Assembly (NCBI GenBank): GCA_017308495.1
Contig: JAFKES010000071.1
Location: 1-57,309 of the forward strand
Direction of reading: 5' to 3'
Origin: Afipia sp.
GTDB lineage: Bacteria; Pseudomonadota; Alphaproteobacteria; Rhizobiales; Xanthobacteraceae
DNA: 57,309 bases
Below the pieces are notes generated by a model. It made no database searches and was not told where the DNA came from. It was given only the letters and a program-made list of their open reading frames with translations. The translations under genes were made by a program, and so were the position numbers. Position 1 is the first letter of the stretch. Each line of letters begins with the position of its first letter. Shown piece after piece: positions 29,490 through 38,932 of this stretch.

Positions 29490-29575
29490 CCTGTCCGGAT
29501 GGCGCGCGTGAAGCTCGCGAAACCGGGGCGCGTCCCTATATTGGCGGCAGACCTCACAGACAGAAGGCGCGCCAG

Positions 29576-31000
29576 ATGACCGAAGTGACCGCTTCCCTGC
29601 TCGACCGGGCGGGCCTCGACCGCGACGAAGTGCGCGCCCAGATCGTGCGCGGGCTCGCCGGGGCCGACGACGGCGAGCTCTTCCTCGAATACCGCCAGTC
29701 CGAGGGGCTCGGCTTCGACAACGGCCGGCTGAAGCAGGCCACCTACGACACCGCGCAGGGATTCGGCCTGCGCGCGGTGAAGAACGACGCCGTCGGATAC
29801 GCGCATGCCTCGGACGTGTCGCTGCCCGCGCTGATTCGCGCCGCCGATGCCGTCAGCGCCGTGCGCGGCGGCTATTCCGGGACCTTCGCCGCCGCCCCGG
29901 CCCACACCAACATGCGCCTTTATGGCGACGACAACCCGCTCGACGGCGAGAGCTTCGAATCCAAGGTCAAGCTGCTGGCCGAAATCGACGCCTATGTCCG
30001 CGACAAGGACCCGCGGGTGCGGCAAGTGTCGGTGTCACTCGCCGCGAGCTGGCAGGTGGTCGAGATCGTGCGGCCGGACGGCGAAAGCTACCGCGACGTC
30101 CGACCGCTGGTGCGCATCAATATTTCGGTGGTCGCCGGCCAGGGCGACCGTCAGGAAAGCGGCAGCCACGGCTACGGCGGCCGCGAAGGCTATGCCCGCT
30201 TCATCGAAACCAAGGCATGGCGCGGCGCCGCCGACGGCGCCATCCGTCAGGCCATGGTCAACCTCGAATCGGTCCCCGCCCCCGCCGGCGAGATGGACGT
30301 GGTGCTCGGCCCCGGCTGGCCCGGGGTGATGCTGCACGAGGCGGTGGGCCACGGCCTCGAGGGCGATTTCAACCGCAAGCAGACCTCGGCCTTTTCCGGC
30401 CTGATGGGCCAGCAGGTGGCGGCCAAGGGCGTCACCGTGGTGGACGATGGCACCATCTCGTCGAAGCGCGGCTCGCTGTCCATCGACGACGAGGGCACGC
30501 CGACGAGCCGCACCGTGCTGATCGAGGACGGCATTCTGGTCGGCTACATGCAGGACCGCCAGAACGCGCGGCTGATGAACATGGCGCCCACCGGCAACGG
30601 CCGGCGCGAGAGCTACGCCCATGTGCCGATGCCGCGCATGACCAACACCTACATGCTGGCCGGCGGCCGCGACCCCGCCGAAATCCTCGCCTCGGTGAAG
30701 AACGGCATCTACGCCGCCAATTTCGGCGGCGGCCAGGTGGACATCGTCTCGGGCAAATACGTCTTCCAGTGCACCGAAGCCTACCGGATCGAGAACGGCA
30801 AGCTCGGCGCGCCGCTCAAGGGCGCCATGCTGATCGGCAACGGCCCGACCGACCTGCACCGCATCTCCATGGTGGGCAACGATCTCGCCCTCGACGACGG
30901 CATCGGCACCTGCGGCAAGCAGGGCCAGGGCGTGCCGGTTGGCGTCGGCCAGCCGACGCTGCGCATGGACCGCATCACGGTCGGCGGAACCGGATCATGA
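29576..31000 (+). CDS. tldD: Metalloprotease TldD
   Basis: Encodes 474 residues of the TldD/PmbA (TldE) family. The zinc motif is HEAVGH (His254, Glu255, His259), followed by the GLEGDFNRKQTSAFSG region. The final domain contains GQVDIVSGKYVFQCTEAYRI and GNGPTDLHRISMVGND. TldD acts with TldE to degrade unfolded peptides and mature some ribosomal peptides; no TldE gene or peptide product is in the window. GAAGG precedes the ATG. The stop overlaps the signal peptidase start in ATGA, suggesting co-translation. Confidence 0.95.
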   Translation: MTEVTASLLDRAGLDRDEVRAQIVRGLAGADDGELFLEYRQSEGLGFDNGRLKQATYDTAQGFGLRAVKNDAVGYAHASDVSLPALIRAADAVSAVRGGYSGTFAAAPAHTNMRLYGDDNPLDGESFESKVKLLAEIDAYVRDKDPRVRQVSVSLAASWQVVEIVRPDGESYRDVRPLVRINISVVAGQGDRQESGSHGYGGREGYARFIETKAWRGAADGAIRQAMVNLESVPAPAGEMDVVLGPGWPGVMLHEAVGHGLEGDFNRKQTSAFSGLMGQQVAAKGVTVVDDGTISSKRGSLSIDDEGTPTSRTVLIEDGILVGYMQDRQNARLMNMAPTGNGRRESYAHVPMPRMTNTYMLAGGRDPAEILASVKNGIYAANFGGGQVDIVSGKYVFQCTEAYRIENGKLGAPLKGAMLIGNGPTDLHRISMVGNDLALDDGIGTCGKQGQGVPVGVGQPTLRMDRITVGGTGS

Positions 31001-31764
31001 GCGAGACCACCCGCACCTCAAAGCGGGCGCGTGGCTGGCGACGGTCGCTGACCGAGATCGCCGCCGCGGTGCTGGTGGTGATGCTGGCCAAGGGCGCACT
31101 GGCCGAGCCGTTCTACGTGCCGTCGGGCTCGATGGAGCCGACGCTGCTGATCGGCGACGCGCTCTTGGCGTCGAAATATCCCTATGGTTACAGCGCCGCG
31201 TCGCTGCCGGTGAATGTCGCCCTGCCCTCCACCGGACGGATGTTCGGCACCCTGCCCGACCGCGGTGACGTGGTTGTGTTCCGCTGGCCTGGCGATACCG
31301 CGCAGGTCTGGGTCAAGCGTGTGGTCGGCCTGCCCGGAGATCACGTCCAGATGCGCGACGGACGGCTGTGGATCAACGGACAGCCGGTCGGGCTGCGCGC
31401 CGACGGCACCGGACAGGCGGAAGACGACAGCGGCCATGGCCGGCCGGCGGTACGCTATGTCGAAACGCTGCCCGGCGGACGCGCGCATCCGCTGTTCAAG
31501 CTGCGTCAGTACGGTTTCCTCGACAACACCCCGGACGTCACCGTGCCGCCCGGCCATCTGTTCGTGATGGGCGACAACCGCGACGATTCCGCCGACAGCC
31601 GCGTGCCGGTGGCCGACGGCGGCGTCGGGCTGCTGCCGGTGGAAAATCTGGTGGGGCGCGTCGACGCTATCGTCGGCTCGTGGGATTTCGCCGTCAGGAA
31701 GCAGCCGGTGTGGACCTGGCTGTCGGGCCTGCGGATCGCCCGTTCCTTCACCGCCGTGCACTGA
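30997..31764 (+). CDS. lepB: Signal peptidase I
   Basis: Encodes 255 residues. One N-terminal membrane helix (LTEIAAAVLVVMLAKGALAE) precedes the catalytic Ser45 in PSGSMEPTL; the general-base lysine is Lys107 in WVKRVVGLPGDHV, and box E reads GDNRDDSADSR. It removes Sec and Tat signal peptides at the periplasmic face of the inner membrane. Because lepB is often elsewhere near acpS/rnc in this order, this copy coupled to tldD may be a second signal peptidase; that needs the rest of the genome. A palindromic repeat follows its stop. Confidence 0.92.
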   Translation: MSETTRTSKRARGWRRSLTEIAAAVLVVMLAKGALAEPFYVPSGSMEPTLLIGDALLASKYPYGYSAASLPVNVALPSTGRMFGTLPDRGDVVVFRWPGDTAQVWVKRVVGLPGDHVQMRDGRLWINGQPVGLRADGTGQAEDDSGHGRPAVRYVETLPGGRAHPLFKLRQYGFLDNTPDVTVPPGHLFVMGDNRDDSADSRVPVADGGVGLLPVENLVGRVDAIVGSWDFAVRKQPVWTWLSGLRIARSFTAVH

Positions 31765-31786
31765 GCGGCCTGTTATCTTTTTATTT

Positions 31787-31835
31787 GAGCATGAGCTTAT
31801 CCGAAGACCGGTTCCCGCTTTTCGGGATCATGCTC
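31787..31835. repeat. Palindromic intergenic repeat (REP-like)
   Basis: A 49-base imperfect palindrome with terminal arms GAGCATGA and TCATGCTC, an inner CCGAA/TTCGG pair and a GGTTCCCGCTTTTCGGG core. It resembles an element I know to be frequent in Bradyrhizobium-type genomes. It fills the gap between two convergent genes and touches the last codon of the PAN-domain gene, and could act as a transcription stop for both. Confidence 0.75.
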
Positions 31836-32416
31836 TATCGCACCACGCCCGAAATGAACCCCGGCTTGCGCCGCGGCGGCTTGATGTGATCCTTGAGGAA
31901 GCAGCGCGCCGCCTTGCCGAGATAACCCGGCCGCGCATAGGTCCAGGCCCGGCAGCGGTTGTCGGCCTCGCACGCGGCCTTGCAGGAGCCGCCCTTGGCG
32001 TCGAACGGGACGTCGAGGCTGCGGTAATCGCCGCCCAGCCTGTCGGTTTCGACCTCGATGGTCCTGTTGCGCGGCTCGACCACGCCCGCACCGCGCACGC
32101 CGGACACGCAGCAACTGCTCTCGATCCGCGGCGGCACCGCGTTTTTCAACCAGCACACCGCGCCTTCGCTGCCGGTCGGATAGTTGAAGCTCCACGCCCG
32201 GCATCGACGGTCGCGCTCGCATTGCAGCGCGCACAGCGCCGGATCGCCCGACGGCACCGGGGTGCGGGCATAATCGCTGCCGGGCCGGTCGAAATTGGCT
32301 TGCGCGAAGGCGGGCACGGCCGGCGCGGCCCATAGCACGGCCACCACGACGAACAGCATGCGCCATGCCCCAAGACGTGATCCGGAATGGCGGCCGGGAC
32401 GGCTGATGGGCGGCAT
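31835..32416 (-). CDS. Secreted PAN/Apple-domain protein
   Basis: Encodes 193 residues. An N-terminal signal peptide (MLFVVVAVLWAAPAVPAFAQ, after a basic leader) is followed by two PAN-type domains, each with the pattern C-x3-C-(E/x)-x-x-x-x-C-R-A-W: LCALQCERDRRCRAWSF and SCKAACEADNRCRAWTY. Each ends in a Cys-containing tail (AVCWLKN and ARCFLKD). PAN domains bind proteins or sugars. The function of such two-domain exported proteins in this family of bacteria is unknown. The start at 32416 is chosen because signal-peptide features begin there; the AAAGAG site is only fair. Confidence 0.8.
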   Translation of the reverse strand: MPPISRPGRHSGSRLGAWRMLFVVVAVLWAAPAVPAFAQANFDRPGSDYARTPVPSGDPALCALQCERDRRCRAWSFNYPTGSEGAVCWLKNAVPPRIESSCCVSGVRGAGVVEPRNRTIEVETDRLGGDYRSLDVPFDAKGGSCKAACEADNRCRAWTYARPGYLGKAARCFLKDHIKPPRRKPGFISGVVR

Positions 32417-32590
32417 GCCGGCTCTTTCAGCGAAGGCGTTATCCGTAAGGACGCGCGCCTCCGGGAGCAGGAGAGCGGCGTCCGGCGAAGGGCCATTCAA
32501 TCGCCATGCGGATGTATGGCAGATGAACGGCGGATAAACGCCGCCGAACATTGTCGTGAGCGCGGCCAGGCCGCGTGACGGCAGCCTGTT

Positions 32591-33961
32591 CTAGAAGGCA
32601 TATTCGCTGTAGGCCGGCTCGACCGAGCGGTGCCACGGGCCGTTGTACTTCTCCAGCAGCGTCTCGGCGGGAGTGACGCCGGTCTCCACGATGGCGTCGA
32701 GCGGATCGAGAAAATGCGTCTCGTCGCGGCCGAACTGATCGCGGCGCGCGCGGCGCGCGAGCCCTGCGCGGGCGAGACCAAGGCATTCCCGCGCAATCTC
32801 CTGAAGCGAGCGGCCGGCGATCTGTGCCTTGAGACCCAATCGCGGCACGTCGTCGCGCACGGCCTGCCGCTGCTCGGCGCTCCAGTGCCGCGCGATCTCC
32901 CACGCCGCATCGAGACTGCGGTCGTCGTACAGCAGGCCGACCCAGAACGCCGGCAGCGCCGGCAGATGCCGCCACGTCACGTTGTCGGAGCCGCGCATTT
33001 CGAGATAGCGCTTGAGCCGCACCTCGGGGAAAATCGTCGACAGATGATTGGCCCAGTCGGACAGCGTCGGCTTCTCGCCGGGAATCTTCGCGTTCCGGCC
33101 ATCGCAGAAATCGCGGAACGAGGAACCCGACACGTCGAGATAGCTGTCGCCGCGCTTGACGAAATACATCGGCACGTCGAGCGCGTAATCGACCCAGCGC
33201 TCGAAGCCCATGCCGTCCTCGAACGCCCATGGCAGCATGCCCGCGCGCGCGTTGTCGGTGTCGCGCCAGATCTCGGAGCGGAACGAGAGGAAGCCGTTCG
33301 GCTTGCCTTCTGTGAACGGCGAATTGGCGAACAGCGCCGTGGCCACCGGCTGCAGCGCCAGCGACACCCGCAGCTTCTTCACCATGTCGGCTTCCGAGGA
33401 GAAGTCGAGATTGGTCTGCACCGTGCAGGTCCGGTACATCATGTCGATGCCATACTTGCCGACCTTCGGCATGTAGGCGGTCATGATGTTGTAGCGACCC
33501 TTGGGCATCACCGGAATCTGCGCCCGCGACCATGACGGCGTCATGCCGAGGCCGAGAAAGCCGATGCCGAGCGGGGCGGCCACCTCGTGCACCTGCGCGC
33601 GGTGCGCCACCAGCTCCGACATGGTCTGGTGCACGGTTTCCACCGGCGCGCCGGACAGTTCGAACTGGCCGCCGGGCTCGAGCGAAATCGCGCCGCCGCC
33701 GGTGACGTCATAGAGGCCGATGATGTTGCCGTTCTCCATGATCGGCTCCCAGCCGAGCAGGAGCTGCATGCCTTCGAGCAGCGCGCCGATGCCGTGCGCG
33801 CCTTCATAGGGAACGGGATGATGACCGTCGCGCGTGAACGGCGTCTTCTCGTGCTCGGTGCCGATGCGAAATTCGGATTTCGGCTTCTCGCCGGCCGCCA
33901 GCCACGCCACGAGTTCGTCGCGCGAGTGCAGCGGCGTCATATCGATCTGATCACGCGCCAT
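32591..33961 (-). CDS. gshA: Glutamate-cysteine ligase
   Basis: Encodes 456 residues of the plant/alphaproteobacterial type of gamma-glutamylcysteine ligase, first step of glutathione synthesis. Typical segments: FRIGTEHEK, GGAISLEPGGQFELSGAP (metal and nucleotide binding), GRYNIMTAYMPKVG, RTCTVQTNLDFSSEADM and KRYLEMRGSDN. Length is normal for this branch and it ends in the family-like EPAYSEYAF. It is cytosolic. The glutathione transferase gene 0.7 kb away and the HCCA-like isomerase earlier in the window use the product, but they are separate units. Confidence 0.96.
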   Translation of the reverse strand: MARDQIDMTPLHSRDELVAWLAAGEKPKSEFRIGTEHEKTPFTRDGHHPVPYEGAHGIGALLEGMQLLLGWEPIMENGNIIGLYDVTGGGAISLEPGGQFELSGAPVETVHQTMSELVAHRAQVHEVAAPLGIGFLGLGMTPSWSRAQIPVMPKGRYNIMTAYMPKVGKYGIDMMYRTCTVQTNLDFSSEADMVKKLRVSLALQPVATALFANSPFTEGKPNGFLSFRSEIWRDTDNARAGMLPWAFEDGMGFERWVDYALDVPMYFVKRGDSYLDVSGSSFRDFCDGRNAKIPGEKPTLSDWANHLSTIFPEVRLKRYLEMRGSDNVTWRHLPALPAFWVGLLYDDRSLDAAWEIARHWSAEQRQAVRDDVPRLGLKAQIAGRSLQEIARECLGLARAGLARRARRDQFGRDETHFLDPLDAIVETGVTPAETLLEKYNGPWHRSVEPAYSEYAF

Positions 33962-34051
33962 GAGACATCCGAATTGCGAGGGAGGCGCGCCGGTGCCGCA
34001 GGCGCTGGTTGCGAAGACGGCCCTGGGTAGCCGCCGGAGGTAAAGAAAAGA

Positions 34052-34543
34052 TCATCGCGCCGACGCAGCGTCTTTGACGGCCGACATTGCCTGCGGCGCG
34101 CCGGTGCAGCAGCCCAGCCGGTCGAGCAGGCCGGACAGCTTGACCGCGTCGGCGTCCGACAGCTTCGAGCCGATATGGCGCTCGATGGCGGCGGAATAGG
34201 ACGCCCACATCTTCTTCTGCAGGTCGCGGCCGGCGTCGGTGATTTCAACAAACAGGCCGCGCTTGTCCATCTTGCATTCGCGGCGCACGGCGAGCCCCTC
34301 TTCCACCAGACGATCGATCAGGCGCGAGGTCGAGTACTGCGGCAGCAGCATCTGCTTTTCCAGTTCCACCGGGCGCAGCTCGCCGCCCGGCGCCCGCGAC
34401 AGCTCCAGCAGCGCGTCGTACCAGGCGAGCGGCGGAAAGCCGGCTTTCTTGAGATCCTGCTCGACCGCGCCCAGCACGCAGCCCTGAACCCGCATCAGGC
34501 GGATCCAGACTTCGGTGGCTTCGGTGGAGGGTTTGCGTTTCAT
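34052..34543 (-). CDS. MarR-family transcriptional regulator
   Basis: Encodes 163 residues. The winged helix-turn-helix spans about 35-105: LTW-like helix (PPLAWYDALLELSRAPGGEL), recognition region (LLPQYSTSRLIDRLVEEGLA) and wing with the conserved D-x-R (CKMDKRGLFVEITDAG). Helices at the ends form the dimer interface; a CC pair (LGCCTG) near the C-terminus could be redox-active, but this is speculation. It is divergent from the glutathione transferase, with a palindrome between them, so it probably represses that gene and itself. The start at 34543 is chosen over an ATG that would lie inside the operator region. Confidence 0.88.
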   Translation of the reverse strand: MKRKPSTEATEVWIRLMRVQGCVLGAVEQDLKKAGFPPLAWYDALLELSRAPGGELRPVELEKQMLLPQYSTSRLIDRLVEEGLAVRRECKMDKRGLFVEITDAGRDLQKKMWASYSAAIERHIGSKLSDADAVKLSGLLDRLGCCTGAPQAMSAVKDAASAR

Positions 34544-34594
34544 GTCCGATCCGTGCGGCCTGTTCCGGCCGGCGCTCCCGGGAGTGTAGCTCAC

Positions 34595-34612
34595 TAAATG
34601 CAGTTGCATCAA
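34595..34612. promoter_or_regulatory. Candidate MarR operator between marR-like and gst
   Basis: ATGCA-GT-TGCAT (34598-34609) is a perfect inverted repeat in the 143-base divergent gap, 54 bases before the marR-like start. Two TTGACG hexamers follow at 34615 and 34622. The size and position fit a MarR-type site. Confidence 0.5.
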
Positions 34613-34686
34613 TCTTGACGTTTGACGCGGGCGGATTTAGTGCAGCAACAGCGAAAAAGCCAACGCCCAAGAAAGGAATGGCTCCC

Positions 34687-35298
34687 ATGAAACTCTATTA
34701 CTCGCCCGGCGCCTGCTCGCTGTCGCCCCACATCGCCCTGAAGGAAGCCGGCCTGCCGTTCGATCTCGTCAAGGTCGATCTCAAGGCCAAGAAGCTCGCC
34801 GACGGCAGCGATTATCTCGCGGTCAATCCCAAGGGCCAGGTCCCGGCGCTGGATATCGACAATGCCGGCCTGCTCACCGAGGGCGCGGTCATCGTCCAGG
34901 CCGTCGCCGACAAGGCCGCCGACAAGAAGCTGATCCCGGCGCAGGGCACGCCTGAGCGTTACCGCGCGCAGGAGTGGCTCAACTTCATCGGCAGCGAACT
35001 GCACAAGAATTTCAGCCCGCTGTTCCAGCCGGTGTTGTCCGACGACACCAAGGCGTTCTTCAAGAACCGCCTGATGGGCAAGTTCACCTATCTCAACGAG
35101 GCGCTGGCCGGCCGCGACTATCTGATGGGCAACGCCTTCACCGTGCCGGACGCCTATCTGTTCACGATGCTGCACTGGGCGGAGCGCATGGGCTTCGATC
35201 TGTCGGCGCTCAAGAACCTCACGGCCTACAAGGCCCGCGTCGCCGCGCGCCCGAAGGTGCAGGAGGCGCTCAAGGCCGAAGGACTCATGGCGGCGTAA
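34687..35298 (+). CDS. Glutathione S-transferase (beta class)
   Basis: Encodes 203 residues. The thioredoxin-like N-terminal domain opens with MKLYYSPGACSLSPHIAL, whose Cys10 is the beta-class catalytic cysteine, followed by VNPKGQVPAL and the LTEGAVIVQ glutathione-binding segment. The all-helical C-terminal domain has FTVPDAYLFTMLHWAERMGF. The ATG at 34687 is preferred: AAGGA lies nine bases before it, but directly abuts the alternative ATG at 34678. It is likely controlled by the divergent MarR-type regulator. A strong terminator follows. Confidence 0.93.
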   Translation: MKLYYSPGACSLSPHIALKEAGLPFDLVKVDLKAKKLADGSDYLAVNPKGQVPALDIDNAGLLTEGAVIVQAVADKAADKKLIPAQGTPERYRAQEWLNFIGSELHKNFSPLFQPVLSDDTKAFFKNRLMGKFTYLNEALAGRDYLMGNAFTVPDAYLFTMLHWAERMGFDLSALKNLTAYKARVAARPKVQEALKAEGLMAA

Positions 35299-35320
35299 GC
35301 ACGAACGCAGTCCTGACAAG

Positions 35321-35356
35321 AAAAAGGCCGGATCGTCGATCCGGCCTTTTGTTTTT
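35321..35356. terminator. Bidirectional terminator between gst and fadJ-like gene
   Basis: AAAAGGCCGGATC and GATCCGGCCTTTT form a thirteen-pair stem with a three-base loop, then GTTTTT on the plus strand and a run of A before it. It serves both convergent genes. Confidence 0.88.
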
Positions 35357-35360
35357 CTCG

Positions 35361-35416
35361 TCTCCCCATAGCCCGTCGAAGACGGGCGTGAACGCCCTTA
35401 CGTGGGAGAGGGGAAG
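35361..35416. repeat. Intergenic repeat with overlapping hairpins
   Basis: CCCGTC-GAA-GACGGG (35372-35386) and GGGCGT-GA-ACGCCC (35384-35397) share three bases, so only one can fold at a time. Flanking CTCCCCAT and GTGGGAGAG complete a sequence that looks like a family-wide intergenic repeat of Bradyrhizobium relatives. It lies before the stop of the fadJ-like gene. Confidence 0.55.
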
Positions 35417-35425
35417 AGTCGCTTG

Positions 35426-37639
35426 TTACGCCACCGCCTTCTTCGGCGCGAAGCGGCCATAGAAGGTCTCGCCCTTGGCGGCCATGTCTTCCAACAATTT
35501 CGGCGGGGTGAAGCGAGAGCCGTACTTCTTCTCCAGCTTGTGGCACAGATCGACGAAGGTCTTCGTGCCCATGAAGTCGATGTAGGACAGCGTGCCGCCG
35601 GTGAACGGCGCGAAGCCGAAGCCGAGGATCGAGCCGACATCGGCCTCGCGCGGATCGACGATGACGTGATCCTCCACCGTGCGCGCGGCTTCCACCGCCT
35701 GCACCACCAGGAAGCGCTGCTTCAGCTCCTCGACATCGAGGGTGTCGGGATCGAGGTGCTTGGGCTGCAGCGACGCCAGTTCCGGCCACAGCTTCTTCGG
35801 ACCCTTGCCCTTCTCCGGATAGTCGTAGAAGCCCTTGCCGTTCTTGCGGCCGAGACGGCCGCGCTTCTCCACCATGTCGACCAGCAGGTTCTTCTGGTCC
35901 TGCGGCACCGCCTGCGCGCCGAGATCGGCCTCGGTCGCCTTCATGATCTTGAGCGCGAGGTCGATGGCGATCTCGTCGTTGAGCGACAGCGGCCCGACCG
36001 GCATGCCGGCCATCTTGCCCACGTTCTCGATCATCGCCGGCGGCACGCCTTCGAGCAGCATCTCGTAGCCCTCGGCGATGTAGCGCAGCACGCAACGGTT
36101 GGCGAAGAAGCCGCGCGAATCGTTGACCACGATCGGCGTCTTGCCGATCTGGCGCACGTAATCGAGGGCGGTGGCGAGCGCGACGTCGCCGGTGTTCTTG
36201 CCGACGATGATCTCCACCAGCATCATCTTCTCGACCGGCGAGAAGAAGTGGATGCCGATGAACTTCGACTGGTCCTTCCACTCCTCGGCCAGCGAGTTGA
36301 TCGGCAGGGTCGAGGTGTTGGTGGCGAAGATCGCGCCGTCGCGCAGCAGCGGCTGCGCCTTGGCGTAGGTCTCGGCCTTGATCTTGCGGTCCTCGAACAC
36401 GGCCTCGACCACAAGGTCGCAATCCTTGACCGCGTTGTAATCCGCGGTCGGCGTGATGCGCGCCAGCACCGCGTCGGCCTTGTCCTGCTTCATGCGGCCC
36501 TTCTGGATCAGGCCGTCGACCACCGCTTTCGCATGAGCCTTGCCCTTGTCGGCGCTGGCCTGGTCGCGATCGATCAGGATGACGTCGATGCCGGCCAATG
36601 CCGAAACATAGCCGACGCTCGCGCCCATGAAACCCGCGCCGATGATGGCGAGCTTCTGCACCTTGGTGGGCGGCACGCCAGCGGGACGCCGCGCGCCCTT
36701 GTTGAGTTCGCCCATCGACACGAACAGCGAGCGGATCATCGCCGCCGCTTCCTTCGAGCGCAGGATCTTGGAGAACCAGCGCGACTCGATGCGCAGCGCC
36801 GCGTCCATCGGCAGTTGCAGGCCCTCATAGACGCATTGCAGGATGGCGCGCGCCGCCGGATAGTTGTCGTAGGTCTCGCGGCGCAGGATGGCGTTGGCGG
36901 GCGGGAACAGCTGCATGCCGGCCTTGGAATAGACCGGACCGCCGGGCAGCTTGAAGCCCTTCTCGTCCCACGGGGCCACGGCCTTGCCGACGCCCTTGAT
37001 CCATTCCTTCGCGGTCTTCACCAGATCGGCCGCCGGCACCACCGCGCCGGCGATGCCGAGCGATTTCGCCTTGGCGGCGTCGATGGCGTCGCCCTTGAGC
37101 AGCATCTGCAAAGCGTCCATCGGCTGCATCATGCGCGGCAGGCGCTGGGTGCCGCCGCCGCCGGGGAACAGGCCGACCTTGACCTCGGGCAGGCCGACCT
37201 TGGTCTTCGGGCTGTCCGACAGCACGCGATAGTGACAGGCGAGCGCCAGCTCGAATGCACCGCCGAAAGCGATGCCGTTGATCGCCGCGACCCACGGCTT
37301 GCCGCAGGTCTCGATCTTGCGCAGGTTCTGCGACAGCTTGGCGACTTCCTCGAACACATACTTGTTCGCGGCTTCCTCGCCCTGGCTCTTGCGCATCTCG
37401 GCATAGGCGCGGTTCATGCCTTCCAGCATGGTGAGATCAGCGCCGCCGGAGAACGAGTCCTTGCCGGAGGTGATGACCACGCCCTTGACGGCAGGATCGG
37501 CCGTGGTGGCCTCGACGATGGCCGCGAGTTCGGTGCCGGAGGTCGCGTCCAGCACGTTCATCGATTTGCCGGGAATGTCCCAGGTGACGAGCGCGATGCC
37601 GTCGGCGTCGGTTTCAACCTTGAAATTCTTGTAAGCCAT
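35426..37639 (-). CDS. fadJ: Fatty-acid oxidation complex alpha subunit (enoyl-CoA hydratase/3-hydroxyacyl-CoA dehydrogenase)
   Basis: Encodes 737 residues. An enoyl-CoA hydratase domain (about 1-190) has the oxyanion loop [19 protein letters not shown] and [24 protein letters not shown]-binding 3-hydroxyacyl-CoA dehydrogenase domain follows from about residue 330 ([14 protein letters not shown]), with [18 protein letters not shown] and the C-terminal [10 protein letters not shown] region. It catalyses the second and third steps of beta-oxidation. FadB and FadJ cannot be told apart safely here; length and order suit FadJ-like. An AGGATC site lies seven bases before the ATG. Eleven bases separate it from the thiolase. 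Confidence 0.93.
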   Translation of the reverse strand: MAYKNFKVETDADGIALVTWDIPGKSMNVLDATSGTELAAIVEATTADPAVKGVVITSGKDSFSGGADLTMLEGMNRAYAEMRKSQGEEAANKYVFEEVAKLSQNLRKIETCGKPWVAAINGIAFGGAFELALACHYRVLSDSPKTKVGLPEVKVGLFPGGGGTQRLPRMMQPMDALQMLLKGDAIDAAKAKSLGIAGAVVPAADLVKTAKEWIKGVGKAVAPWDEKGFKLPGGPVYSKAGMQLFPPANAILRRETYDNYPAARAILQCVYEGLQLPMDAALRIESRWFSKILRSKEAAAMIRSLFVSMGELNKGARRPAGVPPTKVQKLAIIGAGFMGASVGYVSALAGIDVILIDRDQASADKGKAHAKAVVDGLIQKGRMKQDKADAVLARITPTADYNAVKDCDLVVEAVFEDRKIKAETYAKAQPLLRDGAIFATNTSTLPINSLAEEWKDQSKFIGIHFFSPVEKMMLVEIIVGKNTGDVALATALDYVRQIGKTPIVVNDSRGFFANRCVLRYIAEGYEMLLEGVPPAMIENVGKMAGMPVGPLSLNDEIAIDLALKIMKATEADLGAQAVPQDQKNLLVDMVEKRGRLGRKNGKGFYDYPEKGKGPKKLWPELASLQPKHLDPDTLDVEELKQRFLVVQAVEAARTVEDHVIVDPREADVGSILGFGFAPFTGGTLSYIDFMGTKTFVDLCHKLEKKYGSRFTPPKLLEDMAAKGETFYGRFAPKKAVA

Positions 37640-37650
37640 GTGACTGATCC

Positions 37651-38859
<1,209 letters not shown>

Positions 38860-38932
38860 AACGCGCTCCTTCGATCCTTGATTGTCGGTGTGAAACAGGC
38901 GGCCGCGCCGGACACCGGCGCGGCAATCGTCG

